Of a stretch of DNA of 64,000 nt, positions 1 through 13,369 are shown one piece after another (position 1 is the stretch's first letter; each line of letters starts with the position of its first letter). A program made the position numbers and the translations under genes. Below the pieces are notes generated by a model. That model had not been told where the DNA came from. It saw only the letters and a program-made list of their open reading frames with translations, and made no database searches. This DNA comes from Formicarius rufipectus (Eukaryota; Chordata; Aves; Passeriformes; Formicariidae): the NCBI GenBank assembly GCA_013399695.1, contig VXAU01001281.1, positions 198,811 through 262,810 of the forward strand, in the 5' to 3' direction.

Positions 1-1168
1 CATAAGAAACATGGATCTTTACTTATTTCTAATCATATAGCTCAGACATTTGTCCTTCAAACTGTTTATGTGGTAGTTTCACAGTCTCATCAGGCTTCTA
101 TTGCATACAAAGAATTAAAACTATTATTATGTTAACACACTGAAATAATATTTATAGTGCCTCACACAAATAAACAGGTTGACAAACAATAGGAAGAAAA
201 TGAACATTAAATCACCTCAATGGAAGAAAAAAACAAACACAAAACCAAGTGGGAAACTGCCACTAAAGTTCATGATAAGTGTGTCTCTACCAGTTATAAC
301 TGAAATGGTTCCATTTTGTACAAAATACATGCAATATGCATGTTTTAAAAATTGGTTCAAACATCCAATTTTATTTTTAATATTTACAGCATGACTGAGA
401 GAAGGGTGAGTGGTTAAATTCATATATGGTGAGACAAAGCTATTTCATTATAGAAAAGGGCACCATAATAGTAATACATCAAAATCAAGACCCAGAGGTA
501 GAAGACTAGTTATAATAAATCATTCTGACACTAGTTAACATCACTTTGAAGAATTATGTGATGCAACCTGGGAAAATACATATTTATGCTCATTCACACA
601 CAAGTGTTTTGAGCAAGTGAAAAGTAAAAAAAGTCTGACATAGCAATCACAGAGTGATTACTGTATTATAAACTGGTGGCTATAAAGTGGCTTTTTAGGT
701 TAAACAACCTATTAGATGAATCCTTTATCTCTTTGTTAAGGTAACAGAAGGGAATAAAAACCTATCTTGCCACACATACATATGTAATCTGATTACATGG
801 AATTAGTACAGCATCTTCTGAACAAAGATTTTGCATTATTGAAATCTGAAAAGGAATTAAAAAATCTGTTTAATTGGAAAATACATCATATAAAATGTAG
901 ATGTTGTGAAATAGGGATGGATGACTTAGATATGATCCAATATAAATTTGATCTTGTCTTTTACATTTTAAAACCTACACTATCTTCTTATAAACTAGGA
1001 AAAATAGACTGAAAAGAGCAGAAATTCATTACATGATGCATGTACACTGGCCTGCATACATATATCTTGGGGTAGTTTTTAGACAAACACAAATAACTTC
1101 AGCTACACAGAAATTTAGAAAGATGGGATTAGATCTTGAGGTTTTTATATATGCATTTATATATGCAG
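1..1168. other. AT-rich non-coding stretch, nothing recognised
   Basis: I see no repeat, RNA gene or exon-like signal here. The open frames in it are 60-75 codons, which is what chance gives at this base composition. Confidence 0.6.
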
Positions 1169-1536
1169 CTCAATGTGCAGCTGCAGGGCGAGCTTTGGGA
1201 GGGGAGCCCAAGCCTGAGCCCGAGGCAAGAGGCCATGAACTGCCAACTCTTTGCCCTTGAACTGCTGACCCTTTGCACAACAAAGGGCATGGGGACCTTT
1301 GGCCCAGCCACGTGAATGGTCACTCAGACACAAAGCAGGAGCTGATGACCTCCAGACTTTCCTGCCCTTAGCCTGTGAGGGTGTAAAAGCCCAGGAGTTC
1401 CTTTGTTCAGAGTCCCTCCAGGGAGGCATCCAGCTCGAGCTGGCATTTTGATATTTTTTTATTTAGTTACTGCACCATGATTAAATTGTTTTAAAGATCT
1501 GGACATATGAGATTCTGCTATGGGAAACCCAGGATA
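1169..1536 (+). mobile_element. probable endogenous retrovirus LTR (solo, plus strand)
   Basis: This is a GC-rich island in AT-rich flanks. It carries promoter-like and polyadenylation-like signals in LTR order: a TATA-like GTGTAAAAG near 1380, a downstream GC-rich stretch, then ATTAAA at 1480-1485, and a TGGGAAACCCA-type end near 1525-1535. The text matches my memory of a passerine ERV LTR, but the exact family is not certain. No gag, pol or env frame follows, so it is most likely a solo LTR. I could not identify target-site duplications, so both ends are approximate. Confidence 0.55.
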
Positions 1537-4229
1537 TGATTAGTAAGGAAATTCAGTCAGATTGTGTGGGTGAGGGATGTGAAGGGGTTTCAGTCCCATC
1601 TGAGGTGGTGTAAGAGTGACTGATAGAGTGGCTCCAGAATGATTGAACAGGGAAGTTCCATAACATTAGAACAGTTAAGGATGTTGCCTGAGATTCCTTT
1701 TATGACCTGAATGATTTAAATATCACATATGTATGGAAAGACTTTTGCTGCTGCTTTTCTGTGTCAAAAGAACAAAAACCCTTTATGTTTTGTATTCAGG
1801 TATGGCAGTTTGTCTGTGACAGTACTTTAAACACAAATTTTCCTCCCAGAAATTGAGGCAAATCCTGATCTGAAATGTGTATAGTTGGCATTTGACATGT
1901 TGCTGGCTGATACACAATTTTAACTAAAACTCGCACTGCTTTAACATTGCCAGTTTTGCACGTGCCCTCACACCACCTCCAGGCACAGCTGAGCTGACAC
2001 AACTCTTTGTGGGGCTGCACTGTCACCAAGATCACTGAACTCACCTGGCTTGAAAATAAGCGGATTTTCCCTTGTGGTATTTTTGACCTGCATTGGTTCA
2101 TTGTTTCAGCCAAGAGTCCAACCTCATGAAAGCTTCTGTTTGCACAGCTGAGGAGATAAAGGGGTTGGAAATGCTTTAAAATGTTGTTGTCAAGCAAGCT
2201 CATATACTGTAAAACTACAACTTGAAGAGCACAGCATACGGCATTTTCCCATATGAAACTTAATATAGTACCACATTAATGATTCTGGATCTTCAAAAAT
2301 ACTACATTTTTGTCCACTGTATCTAGCAGAAACCAGATTTACACTGCCCATGGCAAATATTTGGTAATAAACTGCAAAACACCAGCAACAAAAAAAAAAT
2401 CTCTAATTTAAAAAAGTTAAATTAAATACATTGAAGACTAGGAAAAGAAAACATTTAATATAATTTTTTTTCCAAGGTTTATTTTAAAAACTTTTATTTT
2501 GAATAGTTAGTATGCTATGACTGAAAGTGTCAATCATCCCTTATTTCTTTATGACTGGTGGGGATCAAAATGTGTACCATGAATTCCAGAAAGTAAACAT
2601 GAATTTAATCCTAATTTAAGGTACCTCATCTTAATTTAAGGTTTTTTATTATATTCCAAATACTAATGGAAAATCTGTAATGGGAATCAACAACAACAAT
2701 AACAACAACAAAAAAGAAAACAAAAAACAAGAAAGATGAAGATTTACTTAAGGCCAGTCGGAATGGTTATTTAGAAAGTATGTCTTGTCAAACCAGTATG
2801 ATTTCTCAGCTATTCACTGTGAAGCAAAGTGCCTAATGAAGATTTTTCCCACTCATCTTTGTATTTCCATCTGCCTCTGAATTGCATAACATAAGCTGTC
2901 AGGAGTATTAGAGTTTAACTTCATACTCCACAACACTGTTTTTCTTTAAAAAGAGAACTGTACAAAATGAACTAGATGTATATTGAACAGATTATAAATT
3001 GATTATAGATAGATCTCAGTATGGGAACCCCATTTAATGATGATCAGTATTTTATGCTATTCAGCACTTCTGTCATTGATCAAGAACTAAACACAATATT
3101 GATTCTAATGTATTCTGCAAGTCATTCAGAAAGAACACTGACAATTAGGGAACCAAGACAATCATATAAAGCATTCCTGTATTGCTCAGTAAAATCACAA
3201 AATTAATTTAAACATCACTAAATTCAAAGTAAAAAAATGGAGGAAGAAACAGGCTATATTTGCAGAATGAAGGACTATATCTTGGAAAGCTGAGATTCAG
3301 CTAGGAAGTGCTGGATGAGCAATTTGATCTTCATTCACAGTGTTTTGCATAACATTCTTCCACAATAGCAAAAAAAAGGGCATACTTATAAGACTACGTA
3401 GTTAGTTGAAGCTAGTAGTGAAATGTTGCATAATATTTTCTTAAGTGCTATTTTTAACAAATGATATGGACAAATCATCCAGAAAACAAGCCATAAAGAT
3501 ATTTAAAGGTGAAAAGAAATGTCTTTCTGTGAGAGACAGTAACACGTCATTCTGTTTATCTTATAAAAATGCATAGTGAAAGGAGATTTGAATATATTGT
3601 ATAAAACCTTGTAGAGAAATACCCTGAAGAGTCTCTAATCCAGTGGCAAAAAAATGAAACACGACAAATTCAAATGAGAAATTATGAGCACTGTTCCAAC
3701 ATTGGCAGGGGTAAGTCAATGAAGGAAACTATCAAGAGAAAAGAGACATTCCGTAATTGTTGATGTCTCTGGATGGACAGTTTGACTCAAAATAACAAGA
3801 TATGGTTCAGCAACACCCCTGACCCAGACCAGAGCATGCCCTACTGGGTGAAATCTCTTCATCTGTCTTATTGAAGTAAAATCCATGATCTAGTGTTTCC
3901 TTTTTGCTTTCAAGTGTAAAAATGCCTGCTTTCACCTCCTGTGGTCTTTTACACACCATCACCCAACCACAAGAAAATCTATTGTGCAGTGGAAACTGAA
4001 CTACTATGCTTAACATTGATTTTAGTATTGTTCTTAACAAGGTACAGGTCTAAAACAATTTCTCAGTAAGAAGAAACATCTGCAACCTCCTATATTGGCA
4101 GAGGTTCTTGGTAGACAAAAGAAAGGCATTGGTCCATTTTCTGGCTTATATTTTCATTTTGTTCTCTGATTTAGAAGACTTCTGCATATTATTCTTAAAA
4201 GGAATGAAATCATAACCTCCTTTTTTCAC
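1537..4229. other. AT-rich non-coding stretch
   Basis: No gene or clear transposon is recognised. A minus-strand open frame of 135 codons (1796-2203) has no recognisable domain and is about the longest expected by chance. A short local duplication of CTAATTTAAGGT-like text lies at 2611-2642, and a CAA-rich simple repeat lies at 2688-2730. Confidence 0.55.
2688..2730. repeat. (CAA)n-rich simple repeat
   Basis: Runs of CAA and CAAAA triplets are visible directly, with interruptions. Confidence 0.85.
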
Positions 4230-5092
4230 GTCCAGAACAGCCAATGTCATCCAGCTCCAGGATGGACTCGCTGCTTGCCAAGGGCAAGCCAATCAGAAAT
4301 GGCAGTAACATCTCTGTGGCTGCATTTTTAAGAAGAAAAAAAAAAAAAAGTTATTGTGCAGATGAAAATTGCAGCCAGAGAAAAGCAGAGTCAGAACACA
4401 TGAACAACTCTGCAGACCCCGAGGTCAGTGGAGGAGAGGAAGGAGGTGCTCCAGGCTGACGTTCCCCTGCAGCCCGTGACGCAGCCCATGATGGAGCAGC
4501 TGTGCCCCTGCAGCCCATGGAGGAGACCCACACTGGAGCAGGTGGATGCACAAATGAGGCTGTGACCCCATGGGATGCCCATGTTAGAGCAGGGTCCTGG
4601 CAGGGACCTGCTGACCCAGGGAGAGAGGAGCCCACACTGGAGCAGATTTTCCTGGTAGGACTTGTGGGCCTGGGGTGGGACTCATGCTGGAGCAGCCTGT
4701 GCCTGAAGGACTGCACCCCATGGAGAAGTGACCCACGTGGCAGCAGTTCATGAAGCACTGTTGCCCAAGGGATGGACTCATGCTGGAGAAGTTCATGAAG
4801 AACTGTCTCCTGTGGGAGAGACCTCATGGATGCAGGGGAAGGGGACTCCTCTACCTGAGCAGTTGCAGAAAGAACAATTGACCATAAATCCACATGCCCC
4901 ATGTCCCTGCACCACTGAGGGGAAGGAGGCAGAACCTGGAAGAAAAGAAGGGTGGAAGGTAGGTGTTTTTGATATTTATTTTACTTCTGATTATCCTGCT
5001 CAGATTCTGTTAGTAATAAATTTAATTAATATCCTCACTTTGAGTCTGTTAGCCACATCCCAGTTTTTAGGTGTATTGTTTAGTTTCTGCTG
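4230..5092 (+). mobile_element. avian endogenous retrovirus LTR, ERVL-type suspected
   Basis: This GC-rich block reads like a common avian ERV LTR. Upstream comes a Val/Ile-like stretch and an A-run at 4336-4349. Then follow repeated phrases of the type 'cctgcagcccatgg', 'cacactggagcag' and 'ctgtgaccccatgg'. It closes with a T-rich segment and AATAAA at 5015-5020, after which the sequence returns to AT-rich flank. The orientation is plus, judged from the polyadenylation signal. No retroviral coding region follows, so it appears to be a solo LTR. Minus-strand frames of up to 183 codons here are shadows of the repeated LTR text. The ERVL assignment is from memory; the LTR identity is much firmer than the family name. 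Confidence 0.82.
4531..4791 (+). repeat. about six imperfect ~50-bp tandem units inside the LTR
   Basis: A core of the form CA(C/T)..TGGAGCAG recurs starting at about 4531, 4580, 4633, 4683, 4734 and 4779, so the spacing is 45-53 bp. Each core is followed by a variable 35-40 bp segment. The array explains the repetitive protein-like frames seen on both strands. Confidence 0.75.
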
Positions 5093-5643
5093 AAGTTTAA
5101 GCCCACGCTCTTTCCAAAATCTAACTACACCTCTCTACCTTGTCCCAGTATGAATTCAGGTTGGATAATGTGCATTGACAGACAAGATTTCTGGTATTCT
5201 TGTCTCTCATACTGTCAAAAAGGCAAATGAGATACATGAGAATGGCCAGGACATGTCAAAGTCCATTGACACCACAAATAAGCATACCACGTAGTGTCTG
5301 CAATGTCCCCAAGGCCTTCCCTTCCCTCCCTCTTTTCTCCAAGATAGTGATGAGGAAAATAGATTTTGAAAATACCTGGAAGCATGAATTCACACACTGG
5401 ATAAATGATTTTATAACCCTTTAAGCAAAGCAGATTGACAGCTTACCCAAAAAGAAGCACTTCTAAACACAATGCTTCATTAACCAGCTAAAATGAAAAG
5501 TTCTTTCCACAAATAAAGAGGCATCTTCTTGAGAATTATATTCCAGAAAAAATGCAGCAACTGACATTGTGAAAAAGTGACAAAATATTTTGCCTGACAC
5601 AAATCTTGCAAACATTTCATTTTGTGTTTCAGAGATTTATACT
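5093..5643. other. non-coding, nothing recognised
   Basis: AT-rich sequence downstream of the LTR with no recognisable element. Confidence 0.5.
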
Positions 5644-5725
5644 CATTGATTCATAAATTCAAGGCCAGAAGGCCCCATTAATGCCTCCATGACACACATC
5701 TTTGAATTACAACTCCCTATTCTTC
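5644..5725 (-). mobile_element. CR1: ancient CR1 LINE 3' end
   Basis: On the plus strand the text reads as the complement of a CR1 terminus: 'gattcataaattcaaggcc' followed by 'agaaggccccatta'. Reversed, this corresponds to the CR1 end '...atggtcccttctggccttgaatctatga'. Only the terminal ~80 bp is recognisable; further into the element (higher coordinates) the similarity fades. It is divergent and therefore old. Confidence 0.72.
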
Positions 5726-8700
5726 TATGGTTTTCAACAATTTCTGTTCTACCCAACACTTACCTTTCAAAGAAGTGTCAGGTATTGAGCAGAAGAACAA
5801 CTAGGGATGTTATTTCATTTCTTTAATGTTTTCCAATTTCATTTGAAATACTTGCAACCGATTTCACACCTTGAAGTTTCAATCATTTTTATGGATATTT
5901 GGACTATTTACAATGTTTGAAAACAAACTTCACAAATTGAATACTTACTGAAATAGCAGATAATTTTTAAAATCTAGAGGGTTAGTGGAAAACATGAAAA
6001 CAGGAAAAATTAATTTCTGCAAAGCAGAAACTCTGTAAATGCATACAGAGAATATATTTGGATTAAAACCATTTGCATTGTCCATTCAGATTTGGGGGGT
6101 TTGCTTCACTTTTTCTGTAAATATTTACATAAAGACTGATAATTGATGAACTGGTTTGTCAGACAGATCCACCTTAATTTCATGGAAAATCACACAGCCT
6201 TTCAGATACCTAGTTGCAGGTGCACACTGGAATCTAATATGTTCCTTCTGTGGAGCTATTTCAAATTACCTGAGGTGACACTACTAACTAAATCCCTTAA
6301 CTGCTTAAAGAGCATTACTGTTGCAGGTGCAGACACTGAGTTTGTTTCCTTCAAATTTTCATCTTTACATGGGAAATTAGTCAAGGTTTCTTGCACATGC
6401 TTGTCTTTGCCAAATGGGCATAAACTTTTATGTACATAAAAGAAGGATGAAAGCTGAATAGCAACCAAATTAAACTTGTGAACTGAATACGGTTGCTGAA
6501 GAAAACTGTGATGAAACTCCTACTGGCCAACAGTAAAAGCAGATAAAGATTTTTTTAGCAGTTAAAATATGCAAGCATAATTTCAAGATTCTCTTTAATT
6601 TTTTCTGTAATATCAATCTGCTCAAATGCTTAAATGGTTAATTAATGTGATAATATAATTCAAACTTCTCTGTCTGTGGGTATGATTTTATGCAACAAAG
6701 GAATGCTAATAACTTCAGAAATGTTTTGGATAACTTCCTTACTGGTCTTAATTTGTGTCTTTAAATAGGAAAATAAAGGAATAGGAATACAATAGCTGCT
6801 TTCATATGACTTAAATACTTCATGGAACTCATCCAAGATATGAAATTCAAGGAATTTTCTGTAGGGCCTTTCTAGTGTTCAGTGTAATGAAAGAATAGAA
6901 AAATGTTTACCAACAAAAATGCATAACCACAGCCCACCAGGACATTTTCATCAGTCTCAGCCTGACAGTAAATGTTTATCTTCTGCACAATAGATGAAAT
7001 TGCACTGAAAAAATTCATTAAATACTTTCTCCCATATGTTAATATACCAATAGAATAAAATAGAGCTTTGCTTTCTCTATTTTTAGCATTAGTTTTCTGT
7101 ATACTTTAGGTTTTTCCAACATTAAGGATGTTTTCATGCTTCATAAAGAAGCTGCTTTCCAAAAAGTTGTTTCAATTTGTGACAATTGTATTACTAATAA
7201 CACCAAAAGAAGGATAGAGTGTGGTAAGAATTTAAAATAAATATATCAATATCGCAATATCAAGAACTTCCTTTATAAAAATTATTTAGAACAAGTAAAT
7301 TATTAATGAATAGAACATAGGGGAATAAAGGCTTGAAAATAATTCTATGCAATCTCCAGTTTAAGTGCAAAACAGTGGATTAACTAGTTGGCAAAATATC
7401 TAGTCATCCTTTAGCCCTACTTTCTAAACAATCTGAAATATGTAAAGTTTTACAGAGTAGTATTCTTGATCCAGTGTACACTCAAATAAGTTTGCAATGT
7501 TTCAGGTATGCATCAGGTTTAGCTAAAGGGAGAGAAGCAAAAAAATAAGCAGCAATTTTAGCAGAAGGTGTCATGCTGGAAATGCACTTAGTGTCTCTGC
7601 AAATGCAATGAGCCCTGTGGGTATGATTTCAAATATTTTGTCTACCAGAATAAAAGCTTACCCAGATTATTTGCAGTCATAGGATGCACACAGGGGAAAA
7701 AAAAATCCCCAAAAGCTTCCACCTAACTTGTCATATAACCACAAATTAATTGAAAATTGATTATGCTACGTTCCTCACTTTTTAATTCAGCTGAAATTTA
7801 AATAAATATGAAAGACAATAGTAAAAATTGTAATTGTTGTTTCTTTAGTAAAGACACAAGATTTAGGAAATTCATATTGTTTTGCTAGATTATGCTTAGG
7901 GAACTAATGTTGTATATGAGTGGATTAGCAAACCTCTGCCCAGGACAATAGATTGCTCTCCAGTTTACAGGACAAGCAAAGACTGCTGTTGTTTTCACCT
8001 AACGTTTTAACAACGGTCTCAAGTTAAGTATTATGTTTGGAGTACATAAATGCAATCATATGGAAAAGACTGGTATTTAACAATGCAAGATACTTTTGTC
8101 ACATATTCATTGTTTTACACAATGCTTGTTTTAAGTAGATAGTAAAATTAAAGGAAGTCACAAAACCCACATCAGGCTAAATTTTTTAGATAATTCAGAC
8201 ATAGCAGTATATGCAAGTGTAATTATTGCAGTTACATGAATAAATCAGATAACTGTATACACAGACACAGCAGATTATGCACACTTGTAGATATAATTAT
8301 GCTGTCTGTATATCTCTTAAGGCAATTTCCTACATGCAGAAATTAGCCATGCAATTGCATTTGCATTTTGAACATGCATAGATATGGCTAAATAGTCACA
8401 AAATCAGGCTCAAAATCCTTAACCTATCATTCATAAGTGACATTATTGACTTAATCAAAACATGAAGGGTTAGAGTAATGGAAAGCACATGGAAGTTCCA
8501 TTTATTATATTTGTAAATCTTTGTAGGTCTGAAGTGATGGTTCCTTAATAATCTCTACCTGTTTGAAAATATTCTGTACCTTTATGAAGCAGACAAAAGA
8601 GCTTTTCCATTTTGTCCAGGCAAATATAATTTTCCATGCAATGTTACAGAGAGAGTTATGGTCAGAATTAACCTTGGAGTTCCTTTCTTTGTCTCCTGCT

Positions 8701-10235
8701 TCTCCTGTTCAATATGTCTTTTTACATGGATATATGGCCCTAGTTTCACTGCTCAAGCACCAGGCCTCTGCTGGTGTAAAGTGCACTAGAACGGCTAATT
8801 GTGCCAGTCTACCACTTTCCCAGGTTATAATGGTTACGGCTTGGGTTTTTTTCATAAATCACCTGTTCATTGCTTCTGACTTTCTTACTCCCATGGTTTG
8901 CTGTGAAAATTTTGCAGAGTCTAACAGAGGCAACTATGCCCTTCTTCTGCACTGTTAAATGTGTAGAGAATTTTGTCACTTTCCTTAACTGAAGAATGAG
9001 GTTTTAGCCTTCTCTTTCTTAGATGATTCCTCAGCTAAGAGTTTTCATCCATTTATATGTTCTGAGATCACTGCAGTAAATGAGAGTGTTGTAAATTAAC
9101 CATGTCACTAACAAAATGACGGAAGAGCAAGAGAGATGAGCCATTTTGGAGGTGTAGAACTGTGTGGGCTAGGAATGGCTGACATGGAATGCTGAAAAAC
9201 TGGGACCAACCTCTTAATATTTCAGTTGTGTGTAAGGAACAGAATTTTTGACATTCCTACTTAATACATTGATGTACATTAAAAAATGTATGGCATTAGG
9301 AATATTTTCTCCTCTTTCTGAGAATAATCAGGGGTATCCCAAATACCTGCTAAGCATTCTGCCCAAAACAGTTATTTTTTTCCAGGATATCAGTATCTAA
9401 AAGGCCACCACAAGTCAGATATCCGCTGTGTAAATGAAAAACAAACAAACAAAAATCCAAACCAAAAACATCAACAAAAAGATCAGCCTCCTAAAACCAG
9501 TTTTGTAGCATTCCAAATACACTGAAACAGCTATAACAATAACAACATGCCCAGCTTTTACTGGGCTTTAATATGGAGTTGATCAGCTTAAACAGCTGCA
9601 TTAATAAACAGTTTGAAAACCACATTCTCTCACGTTATATCATCTTTTATTAAAAAATCAGAATGCAACATTCTCAAGTGTCCCTGAACAGAGTGTTCTC
9701 AATATTCTTGTATCACATCTCTATTATGTCAGTACTTTTACTACTTTCATGTATGTACTAGATCATTAAATGCTCTTAAGCACTGTTCCAAATCCTTTCC
9801 TAGAGCTGTTGAATCTTCTCACATTCCAGCTAAAAAGTATTCTGGCCAGAGTTTTCATCTTGACTGAATCCACAAGTATTCCCAGTTTATACAAGGTAAT
9901 GTTTCTGCCAGTATAACTACTTGGCTGAATAGTACAGAGCACAAGTGTCACTATGCAACTGCACAGCTTGAGGTGAGCGTTTCCTCTTAGCTTAAGTTTG
10001 TTTCTATTTAATTTTTTACAAGCTTATTTACTCAAAAAGTTACATAATACACAATACATTAATTTCATAAGATGGTGCATTAATTTATCAAACACAATTC
10101 AATTACACTGTTGTCTGGATATCCCCAGAAATTCTCTTATACTATTGTTATAATTTTTTAGGAGCAGGCAGAATTTTCCTTTCCCCTACCAGTGAATGAG
10201 GACCTAATGGCCCATATGTTTCCCCACTGCAGATA
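5726..10235. other. long AT-rich non-coding stretch
   Basis: I see no gene, RNA or clear transposon across about 4.5 kb. A plus-strand open frame of 131 codons at 8563-8958 has no recognisable domain and no supporting signals. A short AAAC-type tract lies at 9437-9477. Confidence 0.5.
9437..9477. repeat. (AAAC)n-like A-rich tract
   Basis: Short AAAC repeats and interrupted A-runs are visible directly. Confidence 0.7.
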
Positions 10236-11012
10236 TCAAAGGGTAGATCATGAGTGAAGGGGGGGTTACCTAGCAACATTTCATCACGGGGATGGGTATG
10301 GTGAATGGGAAGGGGCACTTGGTTTTTGGCTTGCCGGGGTGAGAGGAGGAGGACTGCTGGGGAGAGATGGGGAGAGACACTTCTTGGGGAACCTCTGCCC
10401 TACAGGTTTGGTCTTCTCCATTTTCCTCCCGTTTTCCAAAGCCTGGATTTTCAGAGTTCCTGGTTTGAGAGAGAGACAGAGAGACTTGCTAGACGGGGCT
10501 TTTTGCGGTGGGCTTCCTGGGAGGGCCAGCGGCTGCCAGCCTGGGCACAAGGGGCTCCCAACATTGGTGGCTGCCAGCTCAGAGCACCATCCCTCCTCCA
10601 GCCAAGAACTAAGAGAAAGGTTTTGCCCACGGAAAAGGATCCCAGCTCTTTCCCCCTCTGCGTGGCTTCTCCCAACAGACTCCACACGGACATCTCTCCA
10701 CCCACCCCCGGGGACAGCTCAGCTCTGGACAAGGAGCAACATCGCCACCTGCTGTCCACAAATATTGCTGCACCCAACAGGAGCATAGACTGCAGGGGGC
10801 TGAAGGGGGGATTATCCCACAAATTGGTCGTTTAGTTCTTGTTGCTTTGTTCCTCTTGAATAGCTATATAGAGAGATATAGATATTTAGATATATATTGT
10901 AGTTAAGAACTATTATCCTTTTCCATTATCATATCTTAATTAAATTTTGTTTGAATTTAAAGGAGGTTTGTCTCCTTCTTTGGTTCCTAGTCCAACAAAT
11001 TTCCTAATTTCC
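10236..11012 (+). mobile_element. probable endogenous retrovirus LTR (solo, plus strand)
   Basis: This is the longest GC-rich block in the first 18 kb. It consists of a G-rich upstream portion, a pyrimidine- and purine-rich middle, then an AT-rich segment with ATTAAA at 10939-10944, and a terminal stretch resembling 'tccttctttggttcctagtccaaca' in content. That order (U3-like, then polyadenylation signal, then a short U5-like tail) is typical of LTRs. Overlapping frames of 120-176 codons on both strands are a by-product of the low stop density. No internal retroviral genes follow and no target-site duplication was found, so the ends are approximate and the family is unnamed. Confidence 0.6.
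10265..10277 (+). promoter_or_regulatory. RFX X-box-like site in the LTR
   Basis: GTTACC-T-AGCAAC fits the imperfect palindrome GTNRCC-(0-3)-RGYAAC bound by RFX factors, without mismatch. The motif is short, so function is inference only. Confidence 0.4.
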
Positions 11013-13369
11013 TCTAAACGTAGACAACTATGTAGTATTTTATTTGCATTTCAGTTATGATCACAACCTGTTGAAGTGTGGGCAGTGAGCTTGTGTAGAA
11101 GAGAACAGTTAATTACTTAGTCTACAAGGTTAACGAGAATTAGCATTAAAAATTCTCAGCCATTTGACACTTGTACTCTTCTGCAGAGAAGAGAGTACAT
11201 CTTTGTCCAATGTTAAGACTGAGATTTATTGAAGTTTCCTCCAAAAATTATTTTGTAACTGTACCATATATGAAAAATAACAGTATGCTCTTTTCTAAAA
11301 TTAAGTTTTATTTTTAAATGACTGATCAATTGAGTCTTGTAAAATAATTTGGGATTTTTTCCCTCCTATTCAGGTCTCATGATAAATTCAAACTTTTTGA
11401 TTTTGTAATCTTCTAGCCAGAAGCTGTAGTCACAGCACAACAGAAGGCTGATCTTTGTCTTTTATAGTTCATGGCCTTTCAAGTAGTATGTTAATACCCT
11501 TTGCAGGTAATGCCTGCAGCTCACATCCGCAGAGAAACCTCCACCATCTGAATGTTCTCTTCTGTGAAAACTGCTGTACAGGGCAAGGAAAGTGTGGAGT
11601 GTAAGTAGGTATGAAAACTGGATAGAACAATGAGATTTTGCATGTGTTTCCTTCGAAGATACTAACATAAAATCCTGGGAAGATGAGACACAACTCAGTT
11701 AATACTATACAGTTAATTAAAAGTTTGTTCTGCATGGCAGTAATAGTTTTCAAGTTTCTTCTCCCATCACAATTTCTTTTTTATGTCTGGAAAGGGGAGA
11801 AGATGAATGAATTCTTTGGGATCCCCAGGCTAAGATTTCTGAAAAACCTGAAACATTTTTAAACCCTTAAATTGTTTTTAGTTGTGACTCTTACATATGT
11901 TTATCTTAAAATAATATGTATGTAAACTGATAGTTTTAGTATGTGCACCATGAAATATATAATGTTTCAGAACATTTGTTCAATCTAGGATGTTACTTTC
12001 AATAAACAGCGTATTAGAAAAGACAAGGTAAGTTTTCATCACTCAAAACTGAATGAATGGGATAGAAATGAAAGGAGAAGGGTGAAGATAAAACAAAAAC
12101 ATTTTAAAAGCCTTGCATTTGTCAGTGTTTGTGTAGTCTCATAGTTCTGATATATTTCACCAGATCAGAAAAATCAAGAGAATGCCAAAGGATGCACATA
12201 TACTGTCAGGCCAATCAACACCCTTTGCTTTTCTTTTTTAAACACTTAATCAAACTGAGGACAAATGCTGTACATTTTTATATCTAATAGAGGAAATAAA
12301 TGTATAAACTTCCACAGAAAAGGTCAATGCATGACTTGGAGGAATTGTCATATTGACAACATTGAAAATCAAAATCCTTGTTTAGACACAGACTAATGTT
12401 CAGCAGCAATTATGGATACTGGTTCTGGTTTTTCTGCCAGTTTCATGTGACATGACATCACTGATTTCTATAGGGGAAAAAAAACCAACCAAACACAACT
12501 TTGTCCAAGGGGGAAAAAAAAAAAGTTTATTACTTTCTATCCTATTAAAAGGCAAACAACCTGTTACACCAACAGTCCAAGTATTGAATAGGCAAAGACA
12601 CATAAATGACAATTATTTCTGGGGTTTCTATTTATGGTGACTCTTTTCAGTGTCCTAAGAATAACACAAACAAACACACACTTTTAATGTCCTTATCACA
12701 TCCATAGAAGATCAGAGCCTTTTTTCAAAAAGGTGTTTGGGTGTGGGTGAGAGGTGGATTAATAAGAAAAAGGATGAAGAATAAATAATAAGTAGAACAT
12801 AATGGACAGAATCCTAAACAAGATGCATTTTTCTTTCTGAATAGGAAAAACTAATTATACTTGTTACAAGATTGATTTACACTTTTGTATGTCCTCTGAT
12901 ATAATCTGTTCTCAAATATAAGCATTAAGATCATAACTGACCAACTTCACGAGGGGTTTTTTCACCAAACTAAAATTCAGGGTCTTTGTGTTGTTGTTTG
13001 TTTGTTTGATTGTTTTTCCCATTTATTTCCAGGTAGTATTCTGCCTTGATCCCACCCTGCCTCTAGGGAAGTCCAGGAAAATGAAATTTAACACCATATG
13101 AAAAAACTGTGTCCTTTTTTTGTATAGACAAGTTAAACCTGGTGGAGGTTGATCATTGTGTTCTCTTCCCTATGATCTTCTGGAAAGAAATATCAATACT
13201 TGGTGAAGAGAACATTGGGCATAAGACTATCAGAGGCCTTCTGACTCATATAGTATAGATGTCTGCTATTATAGAGAATCATATTATATAACATCTTTTA
13301 TAAACTAAGTAGATTCTACTTAAAAAATAAGTTGATTCCATTACTTCTATCAGAAGGATATTCCTCATT
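11013..13369. other. AT-rich non-coding stretch
   Basis: No gene or recognisable transposon. It contains short A-runs near 12477 and 12516 and a GTTT-type simple repeat at about 12988-13014. Confidence 0.5.
12988..13014. repeat. (GTTT)n-like simple repeat
   Basis: Short GTT and GTTT repeats are visible directly. Confidence 0.7.

Noticed and set aside
4351..4902. 183-codon minus-strand open frame with repeated Leu/His-rich text
   Set aside because: It lies antisense across the ERV LTR, and its internal repetition follows the ~50-bp tandem units. It has no gene-like features.
8563..8958. 131-codon plus-strand frame
   Set aside because: No domain, no splice-like signals or neighbouring exons. 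A few frames of this length are expected by chance in 64 kb of this composition.
10305..10835. 176-codon plus-strand frame with 133- and 149-codon frames on both strands
   Set aside because: All lie in the GC-rich LTR-like block where stops are scarce. None shows a recognisable domain.
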